NCBI RefSeq assembly: GCF_001591025.1
Contig: NZ_BCTZ01000001.1
Coordinates: 62,001 to 126,000 of the forward strand
Length of the DNA: 64,000 bases
Reading direction: 5' to 3'
DNA from: Sphingomonas soli NBRC 100801
GTDB lineage: Bacteria > Pseudomonadota > Alphaproteobacteria > Sphingomonadales > Sphingomonadaceae
Positions 41,438-51,382 of this stretch are shown piece by piece. How positions within the stretch are numbered: the first letter of the stretch is position 1; each line of letters opens with the position of its first letter. The notes under the pieces were generated by a model that was not told the DNA's origin, ran no database searches, and was given only the letters and a program-made list of their open reading frames with translations. Made by a program: the position numbers and the translations under genes.

Positions 41438-41576
41438 GGGTCAGAAACGACGCGCAGTCAGGCTTTCTCCGGGGCTACGAGAAATATTTCGCACGAGCCG
41501 GGGGAAGTTCCTGCGACTGTCGTCAAGCACCTCAAGCGCACCGCCGAGAAAGGCGGGCGCAAGGGGAGAAATAACC

Positions 41577-44525
41577 ATGGGCCGCTTCGGACATCTCTAT
41601 CTCGGCACTGCCGGTGTCGCGGCAATTGCACTGGTCGCCAGCCTGCCGGCCTGTGCCCAGGCCGACGCGCCGCAGCGCTTCACACTTCCCGCGCAGGACC
41701 TCGGCGCCGCAATCCGTGCCATCGCCCTGAGCTCGGGCCAGACGGTCGTCGCCCCGACCGATCTGGTCCGGGGCCTGCGCGCGCCTGCGATCGATGGCAC
41801 TTATACCCCCGAGGAAGCCGTGGCTCTGCTGTTGCGGGGCACGGACCTCCGGGTCGCCCGCGTTGGAAACGCCTTGGTGATCCAGCGCCAGCCCGCCGAA
41901 AGCGCGTCAGACGCCCAAGGCGAGGCTGAGGGTGCCGGGGACGAGGCGATCCTCGTAACCGGCACCCGTATCCGCGGACGTGCGCCGGCAGGCGCGTCGG
42001 TCCACGTCATCGACCGCGAGGCGATCGACCGGTCAGGCTATGCGACGACCCAGCAGATTCTCCAGACGCTGCCGCAGAATTTCGGGGGCGGTCCCAACGA
42101 GACGACGATCGAGACCAACCGTGGCAATGCAGGGCTCAACCAGACCTATGGCTCGGGCATCAACCTGCGTGGTCTCGGCAGCTCGTCGACGCTGATCCTG
42201 CTGGGTGGCGAGCGCCCGCCGATGGGCGGGTTCGCCGGCATCTTCACCGACCTGTCGATGGTGCCGACGGTGGCGATCGAGCGGATCGAGGTGCTGCCCG
42301 ACGGTGCGTCGGCGCTCTATGGCTCGGACGCGGTCGCCGGCGTGGTCAACATCGTCCCGCGCCTGCGCTTCGACGGGATCGAGACGGGCTTTCGCTACGG
42401 GCGGGCCGACGGGTTCGACGAGGTGCAGGCCAACGGCATCGCCGGCACGCACTGGTCGAGCGGGCGGCTGGTGGTGTCCTATGAATATTATCAGCGCGGC
42501 CGGTTCGCTGCCGCCGACCGGCCCTATGTCAGCGAGGACCTCCGCCCGCTCGGCGGCGGCGACTATCGCGGGCTCTACGCCAATCCCGGTACGATCGTCG
42601 CGGGCGGGCGAACCTACGCCATCCCGGCAGGGCAGAACGGGCAGGCATTGCCGCCCGGGAGCCTGGTCGCGGGAACGCTCAACCGCGGCGACCAATGGGC
42701 GGCCGCCGACGTGCTGCCCGAGCAGCGCCGGCATGCGGTGTTCGGCGCGATCAGCCAGTCGCTCGGGCCATCGATCGAGCTCTACGCCCAGGCACTGTTC
42801 GGCGATCGCCGCTTCGACAAGCGGCTCGTGTCGAGCATCAACAATGCGGCGCGTACGGTCCCGGTCGCCAATCCCTTCTATGTCGATCCGATCGGCACCC
42901 GTCAGCCGGTCCAGGTCCGCTACAGCTTCGTCCGCGACCTTGGTCCGGAATCGACCCGGGGCTCGGCGCGTGCGTTCGGCGGCACCTTCGGCGCGCGGGC
43001 GACGCTGGGAGCGTGGCAGCTCGATCTTCACGGCGGCCACGGCGTGCAGGACGAGCATTGGCGCCGCTACAATCTCGTCAACACCGCGCGACTGGCCCAG
43101 GCGCTCGCCGATCCCAACCCCGCGACCGCCTATAATCTGTTCGGCGACGGTCCGAATACCAATCCGGCGACGATCGAGCGGGTGCGCGGCAGCACCAGCA
43201 GCAGCGGCCGCTACACGATGTGGACCGCGCAGCTGCGGGCCGACGGACCGCTGTTCGCGCTGCCCGGCGGGCAGGCGCGGCTCGCGGTCGGCGGCGAATA
43301 TCGCCGCGAGCGCTACCGCGACACCGGCGGCATCTCGGACCGGTCGTCGCTGACGCCGCAGCCGCTCGCCGTCACGCCGTTCCCCGACGGCCGCGAAGTC
43401 ACCGCGGGCTATGCCGAGCTGTCGCTGCCGCTGGCCTCGCCCGAGCTTGGGGTTCCGGCGTTGCATCGGCTCGAGCTCTCGGCGGCGGTCCGCGCCGAGC
43501 GCTACAGCGACTTTGGCGACACGACCAACCCCAAGCTCGGCCTGACCTGGGAGCCGGTTGTCGGCCTGGGGCTACGCGGCACCTATGGCACATCGTTCCG
43601 TGCGCCCAGTTTCGACGACGTCCGTCAGGATCCGGCAAATATCGGCTATTTCGCGATCGAGCTCGCCGATCCCGCGGCGCCGGGCGGTGCAACCACCGCG
43701 CTGATCATCCGCGGCAACGATCCCGACATGCGGCCCGAGCGCGCGACCACCTGGACCGTGGGCATCGACCTCAACCCGAAATGGCTGGACGGTTTCCACG
43801 GTCGCCTGACCTGGTTCGACATCCGCTACCGCGACCGGATCGCCAGCCCCTCAGCCGACGTCTACAACTTCCTGGTCAAGCGGGCGATTTACGCGCCGAT
43901 CATCGACGCCGCGCCGAGCCGGGCGGCGATCGATGCCTATTATGCCAGCCCCTATTTCCTCGACTTCTTCGGGATCCCGGCGAGCCAGGTCACTACGGTG
44001 ATCGACGCGCGCAACCAGAACCTGTCGCTGCAGCATCTGACCGGGCTCGATTTCGATCTTGGCTATAGCGGCTCGTTCCTGGGCGGGACCGCCGAGGTCG
44101 GGGTCAGCGGCAGCTATCTGCTCGACTTCAAGCAGGCGCTCACGGCGGATGCGCCCGCGGCCGAGTTCGTCGACACGCTCGGCTATCCGGTCGACCTGCG
44201 GCTGCGCGGCCGTCTGAGCTGGTCGGGCGAGGCGTTCGGCGCAGCGCTGTCCGTCAACTATATCGACGGCTATACCAACCGCACCCAGGCGACGGTGCAG
44301 CGCGTCGATGCCTGGACCACCCTCGATCTGCAGCTGAGCTATCGCTTCCCGCAGCAGCGGGGCCCGCTCGCCGGGCTGCGTCTGTCGCTCAGCGCGACCA
44401 ACCTGCTCGACGCCGATCCGCCGTTCACCGTCAATGCGCTCGGTTCGACGACGATCGGCTACGATCCTGAGAATGGCAACGCGATCGGCCGGCTGATCGC
44501 GTTCCAGGTCAGCAAGCGATGGTGA
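41577..44525 (+). CDS. TonB-dependent receptor with N-terminal STN domain (lasso peptide uptake)
   Basis: 982 residues from ATG 41577, with AAGGGGAGAA upstream. Signal peptide to about PACAQA. The STN secretin/TonB signalling domain covers residues 35-105 (RFTLPAQDLGAAIRAIALSS, GTYTPEEAVALLLRGTDLRV). The plug starts ILVTGTRIRG, with NLRGLGSSSTLILLGGERPP. A 22-strand barrel ends FQVSKRW with the C-terminal aromatic. The STN domain implies signalling to FecR/sigma upstream. Overlap with the isopeptidase gene points to the lasso peptide as ligand. Confidence 0.93.
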   Translation: MGRFGHLYLGTAGVAAIALVASLPACAQADAPQRFTLPAQDLGAAIRAIALSSGQTVVAPTDLVRGLRAPAIDGTYTPEEAVALLLRGTDLRVARVGNALVIQRQPAESASDAQGEAEGAGDEAILVTGTRIRGRAPAGASVHVIDREAIDRSGYATTQQILQTLPQNFGGGPNETTIETNRGNAGLNQTYGSGINLRGLGSSSTLILLGGERPPMGGFAGIFTDLSMVPTVAIERIEVLPDGASALYGSDAVAGVVNIVPRLRFDGIETGFRYGRADGFDEVQANGIAGTHWSSGRLVVSYEYYQRGRFAAADRPYVSEDLRPLGGGDYRGLYANPGTIVAGGRTYAIPAGQNGQALPPGSLVAGTLNRGDQWAAADVLPEQRRHAVFGAISQSLGPSIELYAQALFGDRRFDKRLVSSINNAARTVPVANPFYVDPIGTRQPVQVRYSFVRDLGPESTRGSARAFGGTFGARATLGAWQLDLHGGHGVQDEHWRRYNLVNTARLAQALADPNPATAYNLFGDGPNTNPATIERVRGSTSSSGRYTMWTAQLRADGPLFALPGGQARLAVGGEYRRERYRDTGGISDRSSLTPQPLAVTPFPDGREVTAGYAELSLPLASPELGVPALHRLELSAAVRAERYSDFGDTTNPKLGLTWEPVVGLGLRGTYGTSFRAPSFDDVRQDPANIGYFAIELADPAAPGGATTALIIRGNDPDMRPERATTWTVGIDLNPKWLDGFHGRLTWFDIRYRDRIASPSADVYNFLVKRAIYAPIIDAAPSRAAIDAYYASPYFLDFFGIPASQVTTVIDARNQNLSLQHLTGLDFDLGYSGSFLGGTAEVGVSGSYLLDFKQALTADAPAAEFVDTLGYPVDLRLRGRLSWSGEAFGAALSVNYIDGYTNRTQATVQRVDAWTTLDLQLSYRFPQQRGPLAGLRLSLSATNLLDADPPFTVNALGSTTIGYDPENGNAIGRLIAFQVSKRW

Positions 44526-46573
44526 GCCGCTGGCGGCTCGCGGCGGCGCTCGCCGGCATGCTTTCGAGCGCGCCGGCGAGTGCCGGGTGCGCCGAAAGGC
44601 TGCTGCCGGAGCGCGTCGAGGCAGCGGAACGCGATGTCGGCCCGGTGGATCTCGCCGAGCTTCGCGACTTCGGGGCCCCGGCATCGCACCCTGCGATCGC
44701 GTCGCCGTTCGCGCTCTCTCCCGATGGCCTTATGGCAGCCGTGGCGCTGCGCCGCGCCGACACCGCCGGCAACAGCTATTGCCTGGGCGTCGCGCTCGTT
44801 CCGCTCGATGGCGGGAAGCCGCGGCTGATCGACGTCGGCGGCGAACCGCTGATGGTTGCGTTCGATCTGCGCGGCGGCGCCGATCGGCGCAACGGGGTGG
44901 TCACCGCGACTCCGCTTGGCTGGTCTCCCGACGGGCGCTGGATCGCCTATCTGCGGCGTGACGGCGGCCACACCCAGTTGTGGCGCGCCCGCGCCGATGG
45001 CGGCGGTGCCGAGCCGCTGACCCGGGCGGCAACCGATGTGCGGCGGTTCGCCTGGACCGCTGGCGGGCGGTTGCGCTTCACGACGCGTCCCGGGCTGGCG
45101 CCGGCCGCGGCGGCGATCGAGGCCGAAGGGCTTGGCGGCTTCCGCTTCGACGTGCGGTTCCAGCCGATGGCCAGCGATCGGCCGGCGCTGCCCGCCTCGG
45201 CGGCGTTCGAAACAATTGAACTGGATCCGGTCACCGGCGCCTTCGGGGCTCCCGGCCCCGACCCGGCGCCATCGGATCCGCCCGGCGCGCTGCGCGCGGT
45301 GCATGGGCTTGGCGGCGGGGTCGCCTGGACCAGCGACCGCAATCCCGGTGCCTATGCCGGGCCGGCGATGCTTCAGGCGCGGGTCGGCGTGCGAAGATGG
45401 GCGTGCGACGACCCCGGTTGCGCCGACGGCGTGGTCGGCTTCTGGTGGCAGGGACCGGCCACGCTGCTGATCCTGCGCGACTGGCCCGAAACCGGCCGGA
45501 TGTCGCTCTACCGCTGGCGCCTGGGCTACCGTCCCGAACGGTTGTGGGACACCGCCGATCTGCTGCTCGGGTGTCAGCTATGGCGCGCCGAGCTGATCTG
45601 CGCCCGCGAGGCGCCGCTCGAGCCGCGGCGGATCGTGTCACTGTCGATAGAGCGCGGCACCTCGCGGCCGATCTTCGACCCGAACCCGGAATGGGCAGGG
45701 TTCCGTCGCCCGAGCGTAACGCATCTCGATGTCGCCGCTTCCGACGGCGCGCGCACCTTCGCCAAGCTGGTGCTGCCTCCCGGGCATCGTGCGTCCGAGC
45801 GCCGTCCGCTCGTGATCGTGCAATATGAGAGTCGCGGCTTCCTGCGCGGCGGCACGGGCGACGAATATCCGATTCCCGTGCTCGCGGCCCAAGGGTTCGC
45901 GGTGCTCAGCTACCAGCGGCCGCAGCAATTCGCCTATGGTTCGTCGGCGGCCAGTCTCGGCGAATTCCAGCGGATCAACGTGACCGGCTGGGCCGATCGC
46001 CGCCGCGCGTTCAGCGGGCTCGAGGCTGCCGTCGATGCGGCGATCGCGCAGGGTGGCGTCGATCCCGGCCGGATCGGCATCACCGGCTTGAGCGACGGCG
46101 CGAGCACCGCCGCCTGGGCGCTGATTCACAGCCGGCGCTATCGCGCGGCGATCGTCAGCAGCTGCTGCGAGGATCCGAGCGCGAGTGGTTTCGTGATCGG
46201 CCCGGCCTATCAGGCCGAGACCGCCAGCTACGGCTATCCGCCGTCGGGCCAGGATCCCGAATTCTGGCGGCCGCTGTCACTCTCGCTCAACGCCGAGCGA
46301 ATCGAGGCGCCGCTGTTGATGCAGCTTTCCGACCGCGAGTTCCGCATGGCCCTCGACGCCGAGGCGCGGCTGCGCTCGCTCGGCAAGCCGGTCGCGCTCT
46401 ACGTCTTTCCCGACGAATACCATGTCAAATCGCAGCCTGCGCACCGCCTCGCCATCTATCGCCGCGTGCTCGCCTGGTTCGACTTCTGGCTCCGACGCGC
46501 AGACCCCTCCAAGCCGGCGGCGGAGCGGTTCTCGGAGTGGCAGCAGCTCGAAGCCTCAGTCCCTGTGCCATGA
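44519..46573 (+). CDS. Atxe2 family lasso peptide isopeptidase
   Basis: 684 residues. Signal-like N-terminus (LAAALAGMLSSAPASAGC), then a beta-propeller region and a C-terminal S9-type alpha/beta-hydrolase domain. Catalytic candidates: Ser525 in GLSDGAS, Asp605 in LSDREFRM, His635 in DEYHVK. Atxe2-type enzymes cut the isopeptide bond of imported lasso peptides and so linearise them. Overlaps the receptor gene by seven bases and the convergent cyclase gene by 18. Confidence 0.92.
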   Translation: MVSRWRLAAALAGMLSSAPASAGCAERLLPERVEAAERDVGPVDLAELRDFGAPASHPAIASPFALSPDGLMAAVALRRADTAGNSYCLGVALVPLDGGKPRLIDVGGEPLMVAFDLRGGADRRNGVVTATPLGWSPDGRWIAYLRRDGGHTQLWRARADGGGAEPLTRAATDVRRFAWTAGGRLRFTTRPGLAPAAAAIEAEGLGGFRFDVRFQPMASDRPALPASAAFETIELDPVTGAFGAPGPDPAPSDPPGALRAVHGLGGGVAWTSDRNPGAYAGPAMLQARVGVRRWACDDPGCADGVVGFWWQGPATLLILRDWPETGRMSLYRWRLGYRPERLWDTADLLLGCQLWRAELICAREAPLEPRRIVSLSIERGTSRPIFDPNPEWAGFRRPSVTHLDVAASDGARTFAKLVLPPGHRASERRPLVIVQYESRGFLRGGTGDEYPIPVLAAQGFAVLSYQRPQQFAYGSSAASLGEFQRINVTGWADRRRAFSGLEAAVDAAIAQGGVDPGRIGITGLSDGASTAAWALIHSRRYRAAIVSSCCEDPSASGFVIGPAYQAETASYGYPPSGQDPEFWRPLSLSLNAERIEAPLLMQLSDREFRMALDAEARLRSLGKPVALYVFPDEYHVKSQPAHRLAIYRRVLAWFDFWLRRADPSKPAAERFSEWQQLEASVPVP

Positions 46574-48292
46574 ACGCGCCCAGGCCTCGATATCGGCGAG
46601 GTCGAGCAGGCGGTTCGCGTCGTCGCCGGGTACGGGTGCAGCGGCGTCCAGCCGCGTCGCTACCGCCGCGCGATCGACGATGCGGTGCTCCGCGAGCAAC
46701 CCATCGCACAGCAACTCGCGTAGCGCGCCACGACGGTCCTCGACCAGCCGCGCGGCGAAGCCGTCGAAACTGCCCTTAGCCCGCCGGGCAAGGATCGTCT
46801 CGGGGAGGATGTCCGTGAATGCGGCACGCGCCACGGCGCGATTGCGGCCGCCGGCGCACCACAGCCAGCTCGGCACGCCGAGACAGGCTTCGACGAGCGG
46901 CTGCGCGAGCAAGGGGCAAACCAGCGGCGCATGCGCCTGATATTCATGCGCCTCGAGAAAATTGTGGATGCGGACGAGCCCCGCGACATGCGCGCGCTTC
47001 CCCGGCAGCGCGTCGCGGCAATCGGCATTCCATGCATGTTCGGCGGGGTCGGGCGTGTCGCGGGCACATTGGTCGGTGAGGAAGGCCGTCTGCCGGAACC
47101 AGGCGCGCGTAGGACGTGGATATAGATAGCGTTTCGCCGCCTTGCGCAGCGCATCCCAATAGGCGACCTCGCGTAGCGTGCTCAGGTCGCGGAGCGTGGC
47201 GTCGAACCCCCGCCAGCCCTCCAGCGCCAGGCGGTCGATCGCCGGGAGCACCGATCCCTGGTAGCAGAAAACGTCGTCGCCGCCCGCGCCGCTGAAGAAG
47301 GCGTCCGCATGGATCTCGCGCGCAAGCGTGAGGCTGAGCCGGTCGAGCACCTGTGCGAAGCTGCGGGCATGCGGCCGGGGGAGCGCCGCCGCGGCCGACC
47401 GCGACAGATCGATGTCCGAAGGGTCGGGTGCGAGCGGATGCAGCGGAAAGCCGAAATGGTCGGCGACGACCTTCGCATAGCGCACTTCGTCGAGGTCGGA
47501 ACCCCGTCCGCGGAAGGTCATGCATTGCGCGGGAATCGATGCCCGTCCGAGGCCCGCGGCGACGATGCTCGAGTCGAGCCCGCCGGACAGCTGCAGCAGC
47601 GGTCGCGCGAAGCGCGCACCCCAGGCGCCGATCGACGCGAGTGCCGCCTCGCGCACCAGCGCCGCCGCTTCGCCGAAGTCGTGCGTCAGCGGCACGAGAT
47701 GCGTGCTGGGCTTCCAGTGCAGCACGGGCCGCACCAGCCGCCGGTCGAGGCAGAGCTCGGTGCCGGGAAGCAGTTCTTCGATCGGGCTGAGCGCGGTCGA
47801 GGCGCTACGGGCGTCGACGTGCAGCGCCGTGCTCGCAACCTGCTCCCAGGCGATAACCGGCGCGATCAGCCCGCTCGCCGCAAGCAGGGCTGCGTCCGAC
47901 GCGATGGCCCGTCCGCTCGTGAGCGGGGCATGGTAGCAGGAAACCGCGCCCGACGGATCGCGCAGGACCGTCGCCGGCCCGGCGCCCGTCCGGATCAATA
48001 GATAGCCGCCCCAGATGGCGTTCACGATCTCGCCGGCCTTTGCCGTCGCGGCGTAGTGGATGAGCGTCTCGGGCGCCGGCGCCGCGCACCGGCCGCTGCG
48101 CGCGAAAGCGTGGCCGATCAGAACTCCTGCATCATCCGGCAGCAGCGCGACCGGCAGATCCGGGCTGGCGAGATAGGTCAGCGCCCGATTGTCCACGATG
48201 ACCGCCAGGCCGAGCCGAGCCGCGGAGGCGCGCACCGGCGCCAGATCGGCGGCGCGCGCGTGGATGAGCGCAAGAAAGCCGGGCCTGCTCAC
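46556..48292 (-). CDS. Lasso peptide macrolactam synthetase (C protein)
   Basis: 578 residues from GTG 48292, which overlaps the B stop (GTGA). Related to asparagine synthetase B. The N-terminal half is a degenerate glutaminase-like domain without Cys2. The PP-loop SGGLDSS is at residues 236-242, and FFSGAGGDDVFCYQGS follows. Adenylates the core Asp or Glu side chain and closes the ring on the free N-terminal amine made by the B protein. The C-terminal DLADIEAWARSWHRD overlaps the isopeptidase on the other strand. Confidence 0.93.
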   Translation of the reverse strand: MSRPGFLALIHARAADLAPVRASAARLGLAVIVDNRALTYLASPDLPVALLPDDAGVLIGHAFARSGRCAAPAPETLIHYAATAKAGEIVNAIWGGYLLIRTGAGPATVLRDPSGAVSCYHAPLTSGRAIASDAALLAASGLIAPVIAWEQVASTALHVDARSASTALSPIEELLPGTELCLDRRLVRPVLHWKPSTHLVPLTHDFGEAAALVREAALASIGAWGARFARPLLQLSGGLDSSIVAAGLGRASIPAQCMTFRGRGSDLDEVRYAKVVADHFGFPLHPLAPDPSDIDLSRSAAAALPRPHARSFAQVLDRLSLTLAREIHADAFFSGAGGDDVFCYQGSVLPAIDRLALEGWRGFDATLRDLSTLREVAYWDALRKAAKRYLYPRPTRAWFRQTAFLTDQCARDTPDPAEHAWNADCRDALPGKRAHVAGLVRIHNFLEAHEYQAHAPLVCPLLAQPLVEACLGVPSWLWCAGGRNRAVARAAFTDILPETILARRAKGSFDGFAARLVEDRRGALRELLCDGLLAEHRIVDRAAVATRLDAAAPVPGDDANRLLDLADIEAWARSWHRD

Positions 48293-48966
48293 AGCGCCCG
48301 GATCGGCACGAAGCGCGACACCGTGTCGATGTCGTCGTTGAGGACATACGTCGCATCCTGCACCCAACAATGCGCACGAAACGGGGCGAGGGTGACTCCG
48401 AACACGAGCGTCGGTCGCGGTGTGTGTGGGCCGAGATAGCGCAGCAGCGCGACCGAGCCTGACAGGCAGTTGAGCCGGATCGGCAGCAGCCTGCGTGCCG
48501 CGCGGAACGAAAGGCACGCAGCGTGCAGTTCTCGATCGGCTGGCGCACCTGGAGGGGGAAGATCCTGGAGCACGCGCACCAGCGATCGCATCCGAAGCGA
48601 CGCGCGCGCCGACACGCTGGCGATCACGGCGCGTCCGAGCATCGCCGCAGTCACTGGCGCCGATCCCTGGGTAAGATCGTCGGCGGCGGTTCGGGTGTCG
48701 CACGCGCGGATCTCCCTTGCGGGCGCTTCGGCACTGACCAGCAACCGGTTGCGAACCAGCGCGTTGGGCGGCGCGCCCGTCTGGTCTGTCAGCCAGATGC
48801 GGGTTGCCGCGTCGACCTCGGCCGGCAGGCAGAAATAGCGGTCGCGGCGAAGATCGAGAAAGACGAGGTACTTTCCGGCGTCGCAGAAGCTGACTTCGGG
48901 AGCGAGGGTCCAACCCATCGAGCGATGGACCGGCGCCGGCTGCCCGGCGCCGGTCCCCGAGCTCAT
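48289..48966 (-). CDS. Lasso peptide biosynthesis B protein (RRE-protease fusion)
   Basis: 225 residues. The N-terminal half (about 18-85: FCDAGKYLVFLDLRRDRYFC) is a PqqD-like leader-recognition (RRE/B1) domain. The C-terminal half is the transglutaminase-like protease (B2) with Cys167 in RLNCLSGS, His199 in FRAHCWVQ and Asp211 in VLNDDID. Cuts the leader after residue 20 of the precursor. Overlaps precursor and cyclase genes by four bases each. Confidence 0.92.
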   Translation of the reverse strand: MSSGTGAGQPAPVHRSMGWTLAPEVSFCDAGKYLVFLDLRRDRYFCLPAEVDAATRIWLTDQTGAPPNALVRNRLLVSAEAPAREIRACDTRTAADDLTQGSAPVTAAMLGRAVIASVSARASLRMRSLVRVLQDLPPPGAPADRELHAACLSFRAARRLLPIRLNCLSGSVALLRYLGPHTPRPTLVFGVTLAPFRAHCWVQDATYVLNDDIDTVSRFVPIRAL

Positions 48967-49088
48967 TCGTCGGCAATGCCGAGCGGGAGCTGGCGCGCCT
49001 CGATGTCGACGAACTTCTCGCCGCCACCCTGGGTCTCGACGCTGGCGGCGCCGAGGTCGACGAGCTCGCTATGTTCACGGTTGTCCAT
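48963..49088 (-). CDS. Lasso peptide precursor (A protein)
   Basis: 41 residues, too short for routine calling. The predicted leader MDNREHSELVDLGAASVETQ has the required Thr at position -2. The predicted core (residues 21-41) starts GGGEKFVD, so Gly1 and Asp8 would form an eight-residue ring. The remaining 13 residues run IEARQLPLGIADE and form loop and tail, with acidic end. An AAGGAG site precedes the ATG; the stop overlaps the B start (ATGA). Glu4 and Glu10 are off-position for usual 7-9 residue rings. Confidence 0.88.
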   Translation of the reverse strand: MDNREHSELVDLGAASVETQGGGEKFVDIEARQLPLGIADE

Positions 49089-49208
49089 GATCGTCTCCTT
49101 GGTCTGCCACGGATGAGTCGTGGCAGGCTGAGGATCGATCCGCGGATCCGATACCCGAACTTTATATGACCGATATTCGCAGATTGTTTGGCGGGTTGCG
49201 GTGCAGCA

Positions 49209-49802
49209 TCAGCTTTGCGGGCGATAGACCTGCCGGACGATGTCAGGGACCGCGGCGATTCGCCGGCGGTGATAGCGGCCGAGCAGCCCGCGCAGGGTGC
49301 GGAGATCGGCTTCGAACATGTCGGCGAGTTCCTGGCCGACCTGGACAAGCACTGCGAGTTCGGCGCGGCGCACGGCATGGAGCCGGTCGTTGAGGCGCTC
49401 GATCGCAATCAGCTGCTCGCGATTGTTGGCGGCGGCGGCGATCGCCGCGAACAGCGCCTCGGCGATGTCGGCGGAATGCGCCTCGGGCGGCGGCGGGGGC
49501 AGGAAGCCTGCGCGGCTGCGCGTCGAGCTCCTGAGCGCGAGCAGCAGCAGCTGGTGGTTCCAGGCATAGAGGTCGCGCAGGTCCGGTTCGCTCAGCATCG
49601 GCACATGAAAGCCGTCGCTGGTCGTTGCCACGAGCCGTTCGCCTGCCAGCCGGTGCAGCGCATCGCGCACCGGCGTGATGCTGGCCGTCAATTGCGCGGC
49701 GAGCGGCGCCGGGTCGAGCCGCGTTCCCGGCACCGCCTGCCCCTCGTGCAGCATCGCCTTGAGTCCGGCATAGACGCGTTCGAAGACGGGGGCGGCATTC
49801 AT
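49209..49802 (-). CDS. GntR family transcriptional regulator
   Basis: 197 residues. The N-terminal GntR winged helix (VYAGLKAMLHEGQAVPGTRL, PVRDALHRLAGERLV) is followed by an FCD-like helical effector domain. Ten bases downstream of the dioxygenase gene on the same strand, probably its operon partner. It could control the lasso precursor gene 120 bases further on. Confidence 0.88.
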   Translation of the reverse strand: MNAAPVFERVYAGLKAMLHEGQAVPGTRLDPAPLAAQLTASITPVRDALHRLAGERLVATTSDGFHVPMLSEPDLRDLYAWNHQLLLLALRSSTRSRAGFLPPPPPEAHSADIAEALFAAIAAAANNREQLIAIERLNDRLHAVRRAELAVLVQVGQELADMFEADLRTLRGLLGRYHRRRIAAVPDIVRQVYRPQS

Positions 49803-49812
49803 CGTCCGTGCC

Positions 49813-50688
49813 TCATTCGACGCTGCGCCGGAATGCGGCCGCCATCTCGGCCTGGTCGGGCCGGAGCGCATCGACTGCGCCCCAGCGCTCGGGGAGCGCG
49901 TCCTCGAGCAGCACCGACGGGCATTGGCCTTCGACATTGCCGAGGTTGGGGCGGTGCTGGCGATAGCCGACCAGCGCGGCGAGCTCGGGCGGGAAGTGCC
50001 GCGCGACCGACGGCGGATAGGCGAGCCACTGATTCTCATAGGGCTTGAGCCAGCCCAGGCAGTAGGAAACGATCATGCCGCGGCGGATCGCCGGGGTGCG
50101 GTTGGCACCGGCGCCGTGGAGCGTCGAGCCGAGGAACAGCAGCGCTGAGCCCGGCGCCATTTCCGCTGCGAATGCGCCTTCCGGCTCGCCTTCGGTCAGC
50201 GCGCTTGCGCCGTGGCTGTCGGGATAGACGATCGTGGCGCCGTTCTCGGCGGTGAACGGCGTGAACGGCCACATCACATTGACCAGATACTCGACCTCGC
50301 CCTTCACGCCTTGCCACATATCCTGGTCGCGGTGGGGGAACTGGCGCGGCGCGCCCGGATGGATCTCGATCGCCTGGGTCAGGTTGAGCTGGACGGTGTC
50401 GCACCAGGGCGCCAGCACGCGCTCGACGATGTCGAGGACGTGGGGATGGCGGACAAAGGCGTCGGCATGCTCCGAGCGCGCCAGCAGGCTGCCGAGCCTT
50501 TTGGTACGGTGGCCGTAGAAGTCGCCCTTGCAGAACAGGGTGCGGTCGAAGGCGGGACGGAGATCATCATCGAGTGCTTGCACCAGCCCGGGCGGGACGG
50601 CATCGGACAGCACGCACCAGCCTTGGGCGAGCAGCTCTGCGGTCCAGCTGCCAACGGCATCGGGGCGGGGAAGGGGACGGCTTGCCAT
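49813..50688 (-). CDS. Phytanoyl-CoA dioxygenase family protein
   Basis: 291 residues. Fe(II)/2-oxoglutarate oxygenase residues: His119 and Asp121 in FPHRDQD, distal His191 in GSTLHGAGANRT, with a downstream Arg. Fifteen bases behind luxI and ten before the GntR gene, so one operon is likely. Members hydroxylate diverse small molecules or peptides. Here the acyl chain of the AHL signal or the lasso peptide are possible substrates; inference from neighbourhood only. Confidence 0.88.
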   Translation of the reverse strand: MASRPLPRPDAVGSWTAELLAQGWCVLSDAVPPGLVQALDDDLRPAFDRTLFCKGDFYGHRTKRLGSLLARSEHADAFVRHPHVLDIVERVLAPWCDTVQLNLTQAIEIHPGAPRQFPHRDQDMWQGVKGEVEYLVNVMWPFTPFTAENGATIVYPDSHGASALTEGEPEGAFAAEMAPGSALLFLGSTLHGAGANRTPAIRRGMIVSYCLGWLKPYENQWLAYPPSVARHFPPELAALVGYRQHRPNLGNVEGQCPSVLLEDALPERWGAVDALRPDQAEMAAAFRRSVE

Positions 50689-50702
50689 GGTCGTTCCTCC
50701 GT

Positions 50703-51323
50703 TCAGGCCGCGTGCCGCGCGTCGGCGGCCGACAGAACGGCGTCTGGCACGATCCCGGCGCGGCGGAGCAGCGCGGGTGTGTCGGGCGTGACCGCGATGC
50801 TGAGCGCCCCGAGCATCGTCTGGCCGGACCGGTGGGGGAGGCCGAGCGGTTCGCAATCCCAGCCGAAGGCGAGGATCTGCTGCAGCCAGCCGGTCTCCGC
50901 GACGCCGGTATAGCCGGTGAGCCCGGTCTCGAGCGCATGGGCGGCGAGTGCATGGACGAGCGTGTCGCGGGTGCGGCGGCGCTGGCGCGCATTCTGGCGC
51001 GGATCGAGGCAGAAGCGGGTGATCTCGCGGATGGCCGCGCTGCGCGGGATCGCACCCTCGCACAGTTCGGGGAACAGCGTGTCGAGGATGTGCGGGCGCG
51101 TCGTCTCGAGCAGTCGCGCCGAGCCGAGATGATTGCCCGCGGCATCGCTCAGGACGAGATAGGTGGCGTGCGGATCGTCGAACTGGTCGATCTCGTAGCG
51201 ATCGGCGAGCACGGGCACGTCCCAGCCGAGCAGGTCGACGAACACGCGCTTGCGCGCTTCGAACATGGCGCGGAGGATCGCATCCCCGGTGCCGCCGGCA
51301 CCGGATCCGATGGTGAGAAACAT
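50703..51323 (-). CDS. Acyl-homoserine lactone synthase (LuxI family)
   Basis: 206 residues from ATG 51323. With this start the LuxI invariant residues fall at their standard numbers: Arg24, Phe28, Trp34, Arg70, Phe84, Glu100 and Arg103, with Asp46 and Asp49 nearby. Makes AHL from S-adenosylmethionine and acyl-ACP or acyl-CoA. The 16-base motif at 51383-51398 is about 60 bases upstream, fitting control by the LuxR encoded just before it. Confidence 0.93.
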   Translation of the reverse strand: MFLTIGSGAGGTGDAILRAMFEARKRVFVDLLGWDVPVLADRYEIDQFDDPHATYLVLSDAAGNHLGSARLLETTRPHILDTLFPELCEGAIPRSAAIREITRFCLDPRQNARQRRRTRDTLVHALAAHALETGLTGYTGVAETGWLQQILAFGWDCEPLGLPHRSGQTMLGALSIAVTPDTPALLRRAGIVPDAVLSAADARHAA

Positions 51324-51382
51324 GTGATTGGCTCCCGTGGGATTGAGCGCCAGCACTCACCAGAATGGCGGATTTCGGGGTA

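Noticed and set aside
41088..41576. In-frame 163-codon extension of the TonB receptor
   Set aside because: It crosses the antitoxin operator and an opposing gene; the ATG at 41577 has a ribosome site and a proper signal peptide.
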